From the NCBI GenBank assembly GCA_964497615.1, contig CAZCEC010000005.1, positions 87,900-151,899 on the forward strand: a stretch of DNA of 64,000 bases, in the 5' to 3' direction. Each line of letters opens with the position of its first letter. The first letter of the stretch is position 1. The position numbers were made by a program, and so were the translations under genes. Under the pieces are notes generated by a model. It was not told where the DNA came from. It was given only the letters and a program-made list of their open reading frames with translations, and did no database searches. This document shows positions 20,762 to 29,284 of the stretch, in pieces. This DNA comes from CAZCEC01 sp964497615. Lineage in GTDB: Bacteria > Chloroflexota > Anaerolineae > Anaerolineales > UBA6663.

Positions 20762-20799
20762 ACACTGCGGGGCTGGGCGTGCGCCCAGCCCCGCAGTGT
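20762..20799 (-). other. 17-bp perfect stem-loop between binding-protein and permease genes
   Basis: ACACTGCGGGGCTGGGC pairs perfectly with its reverse complement across a 4-nt loop. There is no T-run after it, so it is more likely a partial terminator or an mRNA-stabilising hairpin that keeps the upstream binding-protein message more abundant than the permease message. Confidence 0.75.
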
Positions 20800-20812
20800 C
20801 TTACACCAGAGA

Positions 20813-22513
20813 CTACTCAGCCGGCGCGTTCAGGAACGGCCCGAACAGGCCGGGGAAGTACGCGAAGCTGCCGTCGCGCCCCGTGTGCAGCGGGTGCGTG
20901 GCATCCCATTGCAGGATGTACGACAGGACCACATCGTTCGCATCCAGGGTCGCGCCGTTGTGGAAGGTTACGCCCTGCCGGATGTGGAACGTCCACTCCG
21001 TCAGGTCGGCGTTGGCTTCCCACGACTCAGCCAGGGAGGCCACCACTTCACCCGTGCGCGGGGCGTAGGCCAGCAGCGACTCCAGCATCTGCTCGCAGGC
21101 GCGCAGGGCCTCGCCGTCGCTCTCGTCGGCGCAGTACAGGCCCGGCGGTTCGCCGTTCTGCATCCACACAAACGTGTCGCGGCCGCCGGGGTCCATCTCG
21201 CGGAACTGCTCGGCGCCGATGTCGGAGGCATACGCCCCCGCCACGTCGGCCTTGTAGGCCGCGCCGTTGCCGCCGTGCGCCACCGGGATCATGGGCACGT
21301 GCTGCTTGATCAGTTCATTCGCGGTCACGTAGAACGGCCGGCGCTCTTCTGCAGTGGAGCGGGTCGCGCCGTCGCGCAACGCATCCCAGATGTCCTGGAA
21401 GCCGTCGCCGAATTGGGCGGTGGCGCCCGGACCGAAGTGGTAGTCCAGGAAGTTGGTGGCGTCCGGATAGTCCGCGCCCCAGCCCAGCAGGTGGAAGCCT
21501 TCCAGTTCGCCGGCGTCGGCCGCGTCGATGAAGGCGCCCGACTCGATCTCGACGATCTCGATCTCCACGCCGATCTCAGCCAGTTGAGCCTGGATGTCCT
21601 GCGCCACCACCGTCGGGTCGGGCAGGTAGCCACGCACCACATTGCGGTACTTCAGGGTGGTGCTGAAGCCGGGCAGCACGCCCTCTTCCTCGAGGATCTG
21701 CTGCGCCATAGCGGGGTCGTAGTCCCACCACGTCACTTCCTCGGTAAAGCCGAAGATGGATGGGGGCATGAACTGGCTGGCCGTCACGGAGCCTGGCGGG
21801 TAGAAGTTGTCCACCAACCGCTGCTTGTCAATCGCCATCGCGAACGCCTGCCGCACGCGCTCGTTGTCGAACGGCGCGTAGGTGTTGTTCATGCCAACGT
21901 AGAAGATGTTGGTGCCGGCCCGCGTCTGCAGTTGCAGCGACGCGTCGCCTTCGACGACCTCGAAGTCGTCCGGGCACGGATTGTCGATGCCGTCCACCAC
22001 GCCTGACTGCAGCTCCAGCAGGCGCTGGGCGCACTCGGCGCTCCAGCGGAAGATCAGGTTTTCAGGGCCCTTGGCGCCGCCCCACCAATCCTCATTCCGC
22101 ACCATGGTGATGTGGTCGCCGCGCACCCACTCGACGAACTTGTACGGGCCGGTGCCGTTGGGGGTGTCAACCAGCGCCCCGCCGCCCCCGGTCTCCTCCA
22201 GATACCCCGTGTCGTTGATGGCAAAGGCCGAGAACGCGACCTTCGACGGGAACGCCGGGTCCGGGAAGCACAGCGTCATCTTGACGGTGTACTCATCCAC
22301 GGCTTCGATGCTGGCGAACTCGCCGCCATAGTCGCAGTTCGGCGCCGCCAGCGACAGCGCCTCGAACGGCGCCATGGTGGGCGCCGTGGTCGGCGGGACC
22401 GAGGTGGGCTGGGGCGCCTGGGTCGCGGTCGCGGCGCCGCCGCAGGCCGTGACGAGCAGCGCGGCGATCATCAGCAGACCGGCCAGCCGCAAAGTGCTTT
22501 GCGAGCGTTTCAT
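20813..22513 (-). CDS. family 5 ABC solute-binding lipoprotein
   Basis: 566 aa. Signal peptide with lipobox (LLMIAALLVTACGG), a short Thr/Pro/Gln linker and an SBP_bac_5 domain. It should deliver peptides or similar solutes to the DppB/DppC permeases encoded downstream. It is the first gene of the unit and has a near-consensus promoter about 155 nt upstream and an excellent Shine-Dalgarno (AGGAGGAGA). The sequence arrangement is somewhat unusual: the segment SLAESWEANADLTEWTFHIRQG, typical of the N-terminal lobe, lies near the C-terminus, so the domain order appears permuted relative to common SBPs. Confidence 0.88.
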   Translation of the reverse strand: MKRSQSTLRLAGLLMIAALLVTACGGAATATQAPQPTSVPPTTAPTMAPFEALSLAAPNCDYGGEFASIEAVDEYTVKMTLCFPDPAFPSKVAFSAFAINDTGYLEETGGGGALVDTPNGTGPYKFVEWVRGDHITMVRNEDWWGGAKGPENLIFRWSAECAQRLLELQSGVVDGIDNPCPDDFEVVEGDASLQLQTRAGTNIFYVGMNNTYAPFDNERVRQAFAMAIDKQRLVDNFYPPGSVTASQFMPPSIFGFTEEVTWWDYDPAMAQQILEEEGVLPGFSTTLKYRNVVRGYLPDPTVVAQDIQAQLAEIGVEIEIVEIESGAFIDAADAGELEGFHLLGWGADYPDATNFLDYHFGPGATAQFGDGFQDIWDALRDGATRSTAEERRPFYVTANELIKQHVPMIPVAHGGNGAAYKADVAGAYASDIGAEQFREMDPGGRDTFVWMQNGEPPGLYCADESDGEALRACEQMLESLLAYAPRTGEVVASLAESWEANADLTEWTFHIRQGVTFHNGATLDANDVVLSYILQWDATHPLHTGRDGSFAYFPGLFGPFLNAPAE

Positions 22514-22668
22514 GTATGAATCTCCTCCTACAGAGACTTACCGGCGAAACTAGGTGTGTGGTCGAACCCTGTTAGGTGCTGGCTGTTGAGTGTGCTTCAC
22601 CTCCCTTCGTGCGTCTCCACGAGATTACTCCCGATCGTGGTCGCGAGTTCGGAATCGTGCGCGCATCG

Positions 22669-22697
22669 AGTATATGGGTGCGGTCCGGCCCTGTCAA
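22669..22697 (-). promoter_or_regulatory. sigma-70-type promoter of the ABC import cluster
   Basis: On the minus strand TTGACA (22,697-22,692) and TATACT (22,674-22,669) are 17 nt apart. It lies just after the stop of the upstream membrane-protein gene and about 155 nt before the solute-binding gene. Confidence 0.85.
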
Positions 22698-22701
22698 CCG
22701 C

Positions 22702-23544
22702 TCACGCCAGGGCGTAGATCAGCGCGATGGCCAGTGCCAGCGCTGCCACGACGCCATATTCTACCCACACGCGCGCATTCAGACGTCCGCTCACTTGCTG
22801 CTGGGCCAGCCCCACCCCCACGTAAAACGGGATCATGGCCAGCAGGCCGGCGCTGCTGGGCGTGATACGCCAGTAGTTCAGCGCCCACAGGCACTCGCTG
22901 GTCACCAATCCCACCAGCCCAGCATATAGCACGGTTTGGGCCGTTGGCCGCTCACTGCTGCTTGAGCGCAGCAGCAACAGCCGCAGCGCCAGGGCCGCCG
23001 CCGCCAGCCCGCCAACCGGGGCCGCCACCACGGCGCGGGTGCTCGCGCTGCGCAGCAGCGCAAACAGCACCAAGGCCAGGGTGTACGCCAGCGCCGTGAG
23101 GCCGAGCGCCGCCAGCTCAAATCCGGGGTCCGTTGGATCCACCGTCACAAACTCGGCCACAAGCACCAAGATCAGGGCCACCGCGCTCAGCGCCAGCCCC
23201 AGCCACCACAGCGGGCCGTTCGGCGCGCGGTTCAGCACAGCCGCCAGCACCAGCGCCGTTGCGCCGGGCAGCACCCAGTGCCGCAGTGTTCGCCGGCCGG
23301 GGCGCGCCTCCAGCGCCGGATGCGACCGAATGACGGTGTCCGAGCCGGCGCTGATCAACGCCGCCACCAGCAGCATCATCAGCGCGCGCCCGTTTATGTC
23401 GATGCCAAGCGGCGAACCAAACAGGTTGGTGGCGAAGGTTCGAGTTGGCAGTTCCAGAATCCGGGTGAGGGCAAAAGCCAGCAGCACCACGGCCGTCAGC
23501 ACGCTCAGGCGGTCGCGGTCGGGGAGGTGGCGCGCTCGGTACAC
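22702..23544 (-). CDS. polytopic membrane protein, unknown function
   Basis: 280 aa with about eight helices (for example VLTAVVLLAFALTRI, LGLALSAVALILVLVAEF and VVAALALAIALIYAL). GTG start at 23,544 lies exactly 6 nt after a TAGAAT -10 box, with a TTGACA -35 17 nt further up, so the message is probably leaderless. I do not recognise a family. It is divergent from the prepilin-peptidase-like gene. Confidence 0.8.
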   Translation of the reverse strand: MYRARHLPDRDRLSVLTAVVLLAFALTRILELPTRTFATNLFGSPLGIDINGRALMMLLVAALISAGSDTVIRSHPALEARPGRRTLRHWVLPGATALVLAAVLNRAPNGPLWWLGLALSAVALILVLVAEFVTVDPTDPGFELAALGLTALAYTLALVLFALLRSASTRAVVAAPVGGLAAAALALRLLLLRSSSSERPTAQTVLYAGLVGLVTSECLWALNYWRITPSSAGLLAMIPFYVGVGLAQQQVSGRLNARVWVEYGVVAALALAIALIYALA

Positions 23545-23550
23545 GCCGCG

Positions 23551-23579
23551 ATTCTAGATGGTGCCCGCCGAAATGTCAA
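23551..23579 (-). promoter_or_regulatory. leaderless promoter for the 22,702-23,544 gene
   Basis: TTGACA (23,579-23,574), 17-nt spacer, TAGAAT (23,556-23,551), then 6 nt to GTG at 23,544 on the minus strand. Confidence 0.8.
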
Positions 23580-23597
23580 AATCTCCGGTTTCTCCGA

Positions 23598-23603
23598 TAT
23601 AAT
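23598..23603 (+). promoter_or_regulatory. -10 box for a probably leaderless prepilin-peptidase-like gene
   Basis: TATAAT ends 6 nt before the ATG at 23,610. No clear -35 is seen. Confidence 0.5.
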
Positions 23604-23609
23604 CGCCCC

Positions 23610-24467
23610 ATGTGGCCGTACCTGGCGCTGGGTGTGGTGGGATTGGCGATTGGCGTCATCGTCAACAGCCTGGCGGACAACCTCCCCCCCGACGCCGAGG
23701 ACGTTCGCCATCCACCCCGCCGGCCTCACTGCCGCGCCTGTCACTCCCCCCATCGTCCGATCTACTGGCTGGCGCTGGCCGCCCTCTTGCTGCGCGGCGG
23801 CCGCTGCGAGCACTGCGGCGCCCGGCGCCCTCTCCGGCCGGTGCTTGTAGAGCTAGCTTCGGCCTTGGGCACGGCGGCCGTCTGGGCCTGGGCCAACCAC
23901 CGCGCGGCGCAGGCGGTCGAGCCGTGGCCGCCCTTGCTCTTTGTCGTTCAGTTTCTAGGCGGCCTGTGGCTATTTCAGACCCTGCTCTTGATCACGGTTG
24001 TGGATATCGAGCACCGCCTCATTCTTTGGAATGTGGTTTGGCCCACTGCGCTGGGCGTGGCTGCGGTTGGCCTCGTACTGCCGGACAAGGGTCTGGTCAA
24101 GACCCTGGCGGGCGGTCTGGTCGGCTACGGCGTCACCCTGGGGATTTTCCTGCTGGCGGAGCTCTACTCGCGTCTGATGCACCGCCTGCGCGGGCAGCCC
24201 CTGGAGGAGGTCGCCTTTGGCGGCGGCGACGTCAATCTCGCCGGTATTGTTGGCCTTGCGGTCGGCTGGCCGGGCGTCATCCTGTCGCTGCTGATTGCGA
24301 TCCTGGCCGGGGGCGCCTTCAGCCTCGTGTACATCGCCGCCCAATTGGCGCGCCGCCGCTACTCCCCCCACAGCGCCATGCCCTACGGTCCGTTTCTTGT
24401 GCTGGGCGGCCTGCTCATCTATTTCCTCGGCCGCGATCTGACCCTCTTCTGGCCCGCCGCGCCTTAG
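23610..24467 (+). CDS. A24-type prepilin peptidase-like membrane protein
   Basis: 285 aa. The cytoplasmic loop has two CxxC pairs (CRAC and CEHC), followed by helices. The two aspartates of the aspartic protease family are present in VVDIEHRLI (about residue 132) and FGGGDVNLAG (about residue 210). The second motif is usually GxGDxK; here Lys is Asn. The family removes leader peptides from type IV pilins. No pilin genes are adjacent. Start ATG follows TATAAT by 6 nt. Confidence 0.82.
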   Translation: MWPYLALGVVGLAIGVIVNSLADNLPPDAEDVRHPPRRPHCRACHSPHRPIYWLALAALLLRGGRCEHCGARRPLRPVLVELASALGTAAVWAWANHRAAQAVEPWPPLLFVVQFLGGLWLFQTLLLITVVDIEHRLILWNVVWPTALGVAAVGLVLPDKGLVKTLAGGLVGYGVTLGIFLLAELYSRLMHRLRGQPLEEVAFGGGDVNLAGIVGLAVGWPGVILSLLIAILAGGAFSLVYIAAQLARRRYSPHSAMPYGPFLVLGGLLIYFLGRDLTLFWPAAP

Positions 24468-24554
24468 CCCGCGTCCCGGCTCCCGCCTCCTACTACCCAA
24501 TTGGTATAAATTCGGTTAGAATATCGGCAACCTGGCCGATAGCGGGAGGCGTCC

Positions 24555-25280
24555 ATGAGTTCCAGAGCCAAACATCTCACCCAATGGGCTGGCAGCCTGA
24601 TCCTGCTGACGGTTGCCGTACTGGCCGTCAGGCCCGGCGATGGGGCAGCCGCGCCCCAAGCTGTCCTCTACGATCAGACGGACAATGGCACTGGCACCGG
24701 TTATATTGGCTCCACCAACTTCCTCAACAACATATCCTACGACTTCCTCGACAGCCAGGGTGCCGACGACTTTCAAGTGCCCGCCGACAAGTTCTGGCAA
24801 GTGACCACTGTCTCCGTGCACGGCCTGTACAGCGGCGACAGCGGCACACCCTATGTCCAGTCCCTGCTCATCCAATTCTATTCGAACAGCGGGTCAAACC
24901 TCCCGGCCGCGCCGCTCTACAGTGCGACCATCGCCGCCGCCCAGATTAGCGGCCTCGAGTCCGGCACGTTTGTGGTGAACCTGCCCAGCCCAGCCACGCT
25001 GGGTCCGGGCCGCAATTGGCTGTCCGTGCAGGCCAACAAGCAGGTGGACGGCGACAGCGGCTACCAGTGGCACTGGCGCGAGCGCTCCGTCCAATCCAAC
25101 AGCCCGTCTGCCTGGCGCAATCCGGGCAATGGCTACGCCACGGGCTGTACCGCCTTTCAGCCCCGGATTGATGTGTGTGATCACCCTGGCAATAGCCCCA
25201 ATCCCGACCTGCTATTCAAGCTGGAAGGCAACGTCGTGGACATTACCGACCGGCTCTTCCTCCCCATCATCATGCGCTGA
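24555..25280 (+). CDS. secreted protein of unknown function with C-terminal FLPIIMR
   Basis: 241 aa. A signal peptide (WAGSLILLTVAVLAV) precedes a beta-rich domain of unknown function that begins with a repeat-poor DQTDNGTGTGYIG-type segment. The last residues read RLFLPIIMR. Similar [FY]LPxxxR ends are common on exported proteins of Chloroflexota, so this may be a sorting or anchoring signal; that is inference. It has a good Shine-Dalgarno (GGGAGG). The convergent secF gene follows. Confidence 0.8.
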   Translation: MSSRAKHLTQWAGSLILLTVAVLAVRPGDGAAAPQAVLYDQTDNGTGTGYIGSTNFLNNISYDFLDSQGADDFQVPADKFWQVTTVSVHGLYSGDSGTPYVQSLLIQFYSNSGSNLPAAPLYSATIAAAQISGLESGTFVVNLPSPATLGPGRNWLSVQANKQVDGDSGYQWHWRERSVQSNSPSAWRNPGNGYATGCTAFQPRIDVCDHPGNSPNPDLLFKLEGNVVDITDRLFLPIIMR

Positions 25281-25354
25281 TCCAGCACTCAATTGGAGAA
25301 TCGAAAGCGGGTGGCCCTGGTGCCGCCCGCTTTTCAGTCCCACGCTCAAGGCCC

Positions 25355-26275
25355 TCAGGCCGACGCCGGCCGCCGCCGCCGGAACCAGGTGCGCCACTCC
25401 TTGTTTTCCCACACCACCAGCACCGGCGCCGCGTTGAAGATGGACGAAAACGTCCCGGAGAAGACGCCCACCAGCAGCGTCACCACAAAGTGCCGGATGG
25501 TATCGCCCCCAAACAGCGCCAGCGCCAGCAGCGCAAACATCACCACCAGTTGTGTGTTGATCGAGCGGTCGAGCGTCTGCACGATGCTGTGGTTGACGAC
25601 CGTTTCGTAGTCCAGCCGCCGGTACTGGATGAGGTTTTCGCGAATGCGGTCGAACACCACGATTGAGTCGTGCACGGAGAAGCCCACCACCGTCAGCAGC
25701 GCTGTCAGGAACAGCGCGTCCACCTCCCAACCCAGGAAGTGCCCAAAGATCGCCGCGAACCCCACCACCACCAGCACGTCGTGCAGCATGGCCACAATGG
25801 CCGCCACCCCATAGCGCACGGCGTGCTCCACCCGCCGGAAGGCGTAGGTGATATAGGCCAGGATGCCGATGGCGGCCAGCCCCACCGCCAGCCCGGCGCG
25901 CTGCGCGATTTCTGCGCCCACGCTCGGCCCCACCGTCTCGGCGGCCAGCACCGTCGCCGGGCCATACGCGGCTTCCAGCGTGGCCACAATCGTTGCCTGC
26001 GCCGCCTCGCTCAGCGCCTGGCTGCGCGCCACCACCACGTTCCCCTCCGCGATCTGAATGATGGCGGTTTCCATCCCCTGCGCGCCATAGGCCTCGCGTA
26101 CCACCCCGGCGTCGAGCGGAGCCCCAGCCGTCTCAAATTGCAGTTCCAGCAGCGACCCGCCGGTGAAGTCAATCGACAGCGGCAGCCCCCACAGGATCAG
26201 GGCGATGACGCCCGGCACAATGATCAGGAGCGAAAGCCCGAAGTACCAGTAGCGGCGTTTGACGATGTTGAGCAT
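25355..26275 (-). CDS. secF: protein translocase subunit SecF
   Basis: About 306 aa. The N-terminal FTGGSLLELQFE motif, a periplasmic P1-like domain, and the five-helix translocase region with DSIVVFDRIREN match SecF. With SecD it uses the proton gradient to pull secreted proteins out of SecYEG. ATG at 26,275 gives the usual start before the first helix. An upstream in-frame start would lie within the secD region. It is 14 bases downstream of secD. Confidence 0.95.
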   Translation of the reverse strand: MLNIVKRRYWYFGLSLLIIVPGVIALILWGLPLSIDFTGGSLLELQFETAGAPLDAGVVREAYGAQGMETAIIQIAEGNVVVARSQALSEAAQATIVATLEAAYGPATVLAAETVGPSVGAEIAQRAGLAVGLAAIGILAYITYAFRRVEHAVRYGVAAIVAMLHDVLVVVGFAAIFGHFLGWEVDALFLTALLTVVGFSVHDSIVVFDRIRENLIQYRRLDYETVVNHSIVQTLDRSINTQLVVMFALLALALFGGDTIRHFVVTLLVGVFSGTFSSIFNAAPVLVVWENKEWRTWFRRRRPASA

Positions 26276-26289
26276 GAGTGACTTCCCGC

Positions 26290-27711
26290 CTAGATGCCGA
26301 ACCACGAGTGCCGGGCGCTGAAGTCCACCCGGTCGAGAAACAGGTGCAGGATGCTGCGCGACACCAGGATGGCCGTGAACAGGCTCACGCCCACGCCCAG
26401 CGCCAGCGTTAGTGCAAACCCCTTCACGATGCTGGCCCCAAACGTGTTCCCAAACCAGAACAGAATGCCGCACGTGATCAGGGTCGAAATGTTGGAGTCG
26501 CGAATGGACGGCCACGCCCGGCTGAACCCGGCCTCCACCGCGTTCCGCAGGGTGCGCCCGCCGCGCAGTTCCTCTTTCAGCCGCTCGAAGATCAAGATGT
26601 TCGCGTCCACTGCCACGCCCACCGAGAGCACAAAGCCGGCGATGCCCGGCAGGGTCAGGGTCACCGGGATCAGGATAAACAGCGCAAACGTCAGCACGCC
26701 GTAGATCGCCAGCGCCAGCACGGCGATCACACCGGGCAGCCGGTAATACAGGATCATGAAGGCCGCCACCACGATCACGCCGATGGTCCCCGCCAGCGCG
26801 CTCTTCTGCACCGAGTCTTGGCCCAGCGTCGGGCCTACCACCCGTGACTGCACCACCTTGAGCGGCACGGGCAGCGAGCCGTACCGCAGTTGCAGCGCCA
26901 GTTGGTTGGCGCTCTCCGTGGTGAAGTTGCCGGTGATGGTGCCGGAGCCGGTAGTGATGGCGCTGTCAATCCGTGGCGCCGAGATGACCACCTTATCCAG
27001 CACGATGGCCAGGAACTGATTCATGTGACTGCTCGTGTGCGCGCCAAAAATCGTCGAACCGGCCGGCGTCAGCTCAAAGGTAATGATGACCGCACCCACC
27101 TGGTCGATCTGCACCTGAGCATCGGCGATGGCCACGCCCGTCATCACCGTGTGATACACCGGCCCGCTGGCCGTCGGCGCCGCGGTCGGCTCGGCCGTCG
27201 CGCTTGGTTCGGCGGTCGCCGGCACCGCCGTGGGAACGGCGGTGGGCAGGATGCCGGTGGGATTACCGCAGTCAATTTGCGACGGGTCGAGGCAGTCAGT
27301 CTGGACCAGGCTGCCCTCAGGAATACTCGCTGTGCCCACGTCCACAAACTCCAGCAGCCCGGTCTCCTTAAGCGTGTCCACCGCCTGCTGCGGATCGGTC
27401 ACCGCCGGCAGTTCCACCACAATGCGGTTGTCGCCCTGGCGCTGCACCAGCGGCTCCGTCAGCCCCAGCGCGTTCACGCGGTTCTCGACGATCTGTTTGG
27501 CGACGTCCATCGAGCGCGCGTCGACGCTTGTTCCGGCAGGCACGTCGGCCTCCAGCAGCACCTGCAAGCCGCCCTGCAAGTCCAGCCCCTGGCGCACGTT
27601 CAGGTCGTGCGACCAGCCGCCAAGCTGAATCCCCGGCGTGGGGAGCACCACATAGGTCGCGGCGGCGACCAGGATGAAAGTTAGAACCAGCCAAGCCCAA
27701 TTACGCTGCAT
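26290..27711 (-). CDS. secD: protein translocase subunit SecD
   Basis: 473 aa. GLDLQGGLQVLLE, the P1 head domain and the conserved transmembrane region with GVAVDANILIFERLKEE are present. Between about residues 155 and 180 a Thr/Pro/Ala-rich insert (PTAVPTAVPATAEPSATAEP) interrupts the extracytoplasmic domain; this is unusual. A TATAAT box is seen about 90 nt upstream on the minus strand. It works with SecF encoded next. Confidence 0.95.
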   Translation of the reverse strand: MQRNWAWLVLTFILVAAATYVVLPTPGIQLGGWSHDLNVRQGLDLQGGLQVLLEADVPAGTSVDARSMDVAKQIVENRVNALGLTEPLVQRQGDNRIVVELPAVTDPQQAVDTLKETGLLEFVDVGTASIPEGSLVQTDCLDPSQIDCGNPTGILPTAVPTAVPATAEPSATAEPTAAPTASGPVYHTVMTGVAIADAQVQIDQVGAVIITFELTPAGSTIFGAHTSSHMNQFLAIVLDKVVISAPRIDSAITTGSGTITGNFTTESANQLALQLRYGSLPVPLKVVQSRVVGPTLGQDSVQKSALAGTIGVIVVAAFMILYYRLPGVIAVLALAIYGVLTFALFILIPVTLTLPGIAGFVLSVGVAVDANILIFERLKEELRGGRTLRNAVEAGFSRAWPSIRDSNISTLITCGILFWFGNTFGASIVKGFALTLALGVGVSLFTAILVSRSILHLFLDRVDFSARHSWFGI

Positions 27712-27810
27712 GGCGAAAATGGCCTCCGATTAAGTCCGAATCACGCAAACGCCCGCCGTGCGGCACAATTCGCGCAGCCGGGGCGGGCTTGCAGTGCGGA
27801 CGGCATTATA

Positions 27811-28194
27811 TCACGGGCGCGTGCGAGCCTGGGTTGACAGAAAGGCCAGGACCGTCTCTCGGACTGCCTCAATGCTCATGCTATCCGTGTGCAGGTAGAG
27901 GTCGGCGTGCTCCCGCGCGTGAGCTAGGCGGCGCTGCTCCTCTTCCCAATCGGCCAATTGCCAGTCCAGCCGGCGCCGCGCCTGCGACACGGCATACGTC
28001 ACATCCAGGAAGATCAGCACCTGCGCCTGCCCAATCACCTGCCACATTCGTGGCGCAAACGAGTGCTCCTGGGCGATGTGCCGGGCGTCATAGCCCGCCT
28101 CCCGCAGCGCCCCCGCCAGGGTCGTCTTGCCGGCGCTGCACGGCCCCACAATGCCAATGATCAGCGCCCGCGATTCGCCAGGCTCCTCGTCCAT
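27811..28194 (-). CDS. P-loop small-molecule or nucleoside kinase-like protein
   Basis: 127 aa. Walker A GPCSAGKTTL lies near residue 17, and VLIFLDVTYAVSQARRR and DLYLHTDSMSIEAV resemble short nucleoside/adenylate-type kinases. No substrate can be named. It is the last gene of a leftward run that begins at mgtE, 13 bases after the potassium-channel-like gene. Confidence 0.72.
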   Translation of the reverse strand: MDEEPGESRALIIGIVGPCSAGKTTLAGALREAGYDARHIAQEHSFAPRMWQVIGQAQVLIFLDVTYAVSQARRRLDWQLADWEEEQRRLAHAREHADLYLHTDSMSIEAVRETVLAFLSTQARTRP

Positions 28195-28207
28195 GGCTGG
28201 CCCCTCC

Positions 28208-29284
28208 TCAACGATTTAGCCGCGCAACGCGGTGCAGGGTCCCGTTGTCCGCGAACACCGTAATCTGATCCCCCAGCGCCAGCACTTCCAGGTCGGCGGG
28301 GTGCAGTTGGCTGGCCTCGCCCCGCCGCAGCAGCACGATGCTCATATCGTGGTCCCGCTCCAGCTCGCCCACCGTCCGCCCGGCCAGGGGCGATGTGCGC
28401 GTGATTGTAAAGTGGCTCATGCTCAACGCGCGTCCCCCCACCGTCACCGGCGCGCCCACATCCAGGTCGGCCGCCGCCGCCGCGAACGCGGGCGCGGCCA
28501 GCGCCGACGCGCTGTACGCGGCGGTGATGCCAAACGCGATCCGCACTTCGCGCGCAAAGTCGTCGTCAAACAGCCGGACGATGGTGCGGATCTTGGGGTT
28601 GACGGCCCGGGCATGGATGGCAATTTGCAGATTGAGAGTGTCGTCGCTCGTGACGATCACCACGGTGTGCGCCCGGTCCACGCCTGCCTGCCGCAGCACC
28701 TCATACTTGTTGGCGTCGCCGCGGATCACCGGCACATCCCAGGACTGGACCTGGGTCAGCAGGTCCGCCTCCGGGTCCAACTCCACGGTCACAAAGTTCT
28801 CGCCCAATTGGTGCAGCGCCCGCGCCACCCGGAAGCCCAGATGCCCCAGCCCGATGATGACGATATGATTGGAGTATGTTTCTGCCACGGCCACCTGCCA
28901 TGCCTCCCCGCGCGCCCGCCGATTGAACAGCAGCAGCCCAAAGTCGGCCGCGCCCTGACTGAGTATCGCCAGCCCCACCACCGGCATGACAAAATAAAAC
29001 AGCTCCAGATACCATGCGGTCGGAAACTCGCCCCCGGCCTGCAAGAAGATCATCAGCAGCGCCAGGTACCAGGCCTCCGGCAGCGTCGCCAACTGTCCCT
29101 CGCCAGACGCCTGCGCCAGCCCGTAATACAGGCTGCCCCCGCCGATTACCGCCAGCGCGAACCCCGCCAGCGAGCCGCGAAACTGCTTCAGCAGCACCCC
29201 CGTATCGCGCCCGGCAATGATCAGCGGCCGCAGCCAGCCAGGATACTGGCGGCGCGCGGCGCGGTGGGTGCCCGTTGGGTTCAC
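28208..29284 (-). CDS. potassium-channel-like protein with RCK (TrkA-N/TrkA-C) domains
   Basis: 358 aa. Two to three N-terminal helices (FALAVIGGGSLYYGLA, ELFYFVMPVVGLAIL) flank a pore-loop-like segment, followed by TrkA-N with the nucleotide-binding GLGHLGFRVARAL (about residue 145) and a TrkA-C domain at the end. The canonical selectivity filter TxGYG is absent; the loop reads LQAGGEFPTAWY. It may be a cation channel with altered selectivity or a sensor without pore. GTG start overlaps the phosphatase stop (GTGA). Confidence 0.82.
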   Translation of the reverse strand: MNPTGTHRAARRQYPGWLRPLIIAGRDTGVLLKQFRGSLAGFALAVIGGGSLYYGLAQASGEGQLATLPEAWYLALLMIFLQAGGEFPTAWYLELFYFVMPVVGLAILSQGAADFGLLLFNRRARGEAWQVAVAETYSNHIVIIGLGHLGFRVARALHQLGENFVTVELDPEADLLTQVQSWDVPVIRGDANKYEVLRQAGVDRAHTVVIVTSDDTLNLQIAIHARAVNPKIRTIVRLFDDDFAREVRIAFGITAAYSASALAAPAFAAAAADLDVGAPVTVGGRALSMSHFTITRTSPLAGRTVGELERDHDMSIVLLRRGEASQLHPADLEVLALGDQITVFADNGTLHRVARLNR

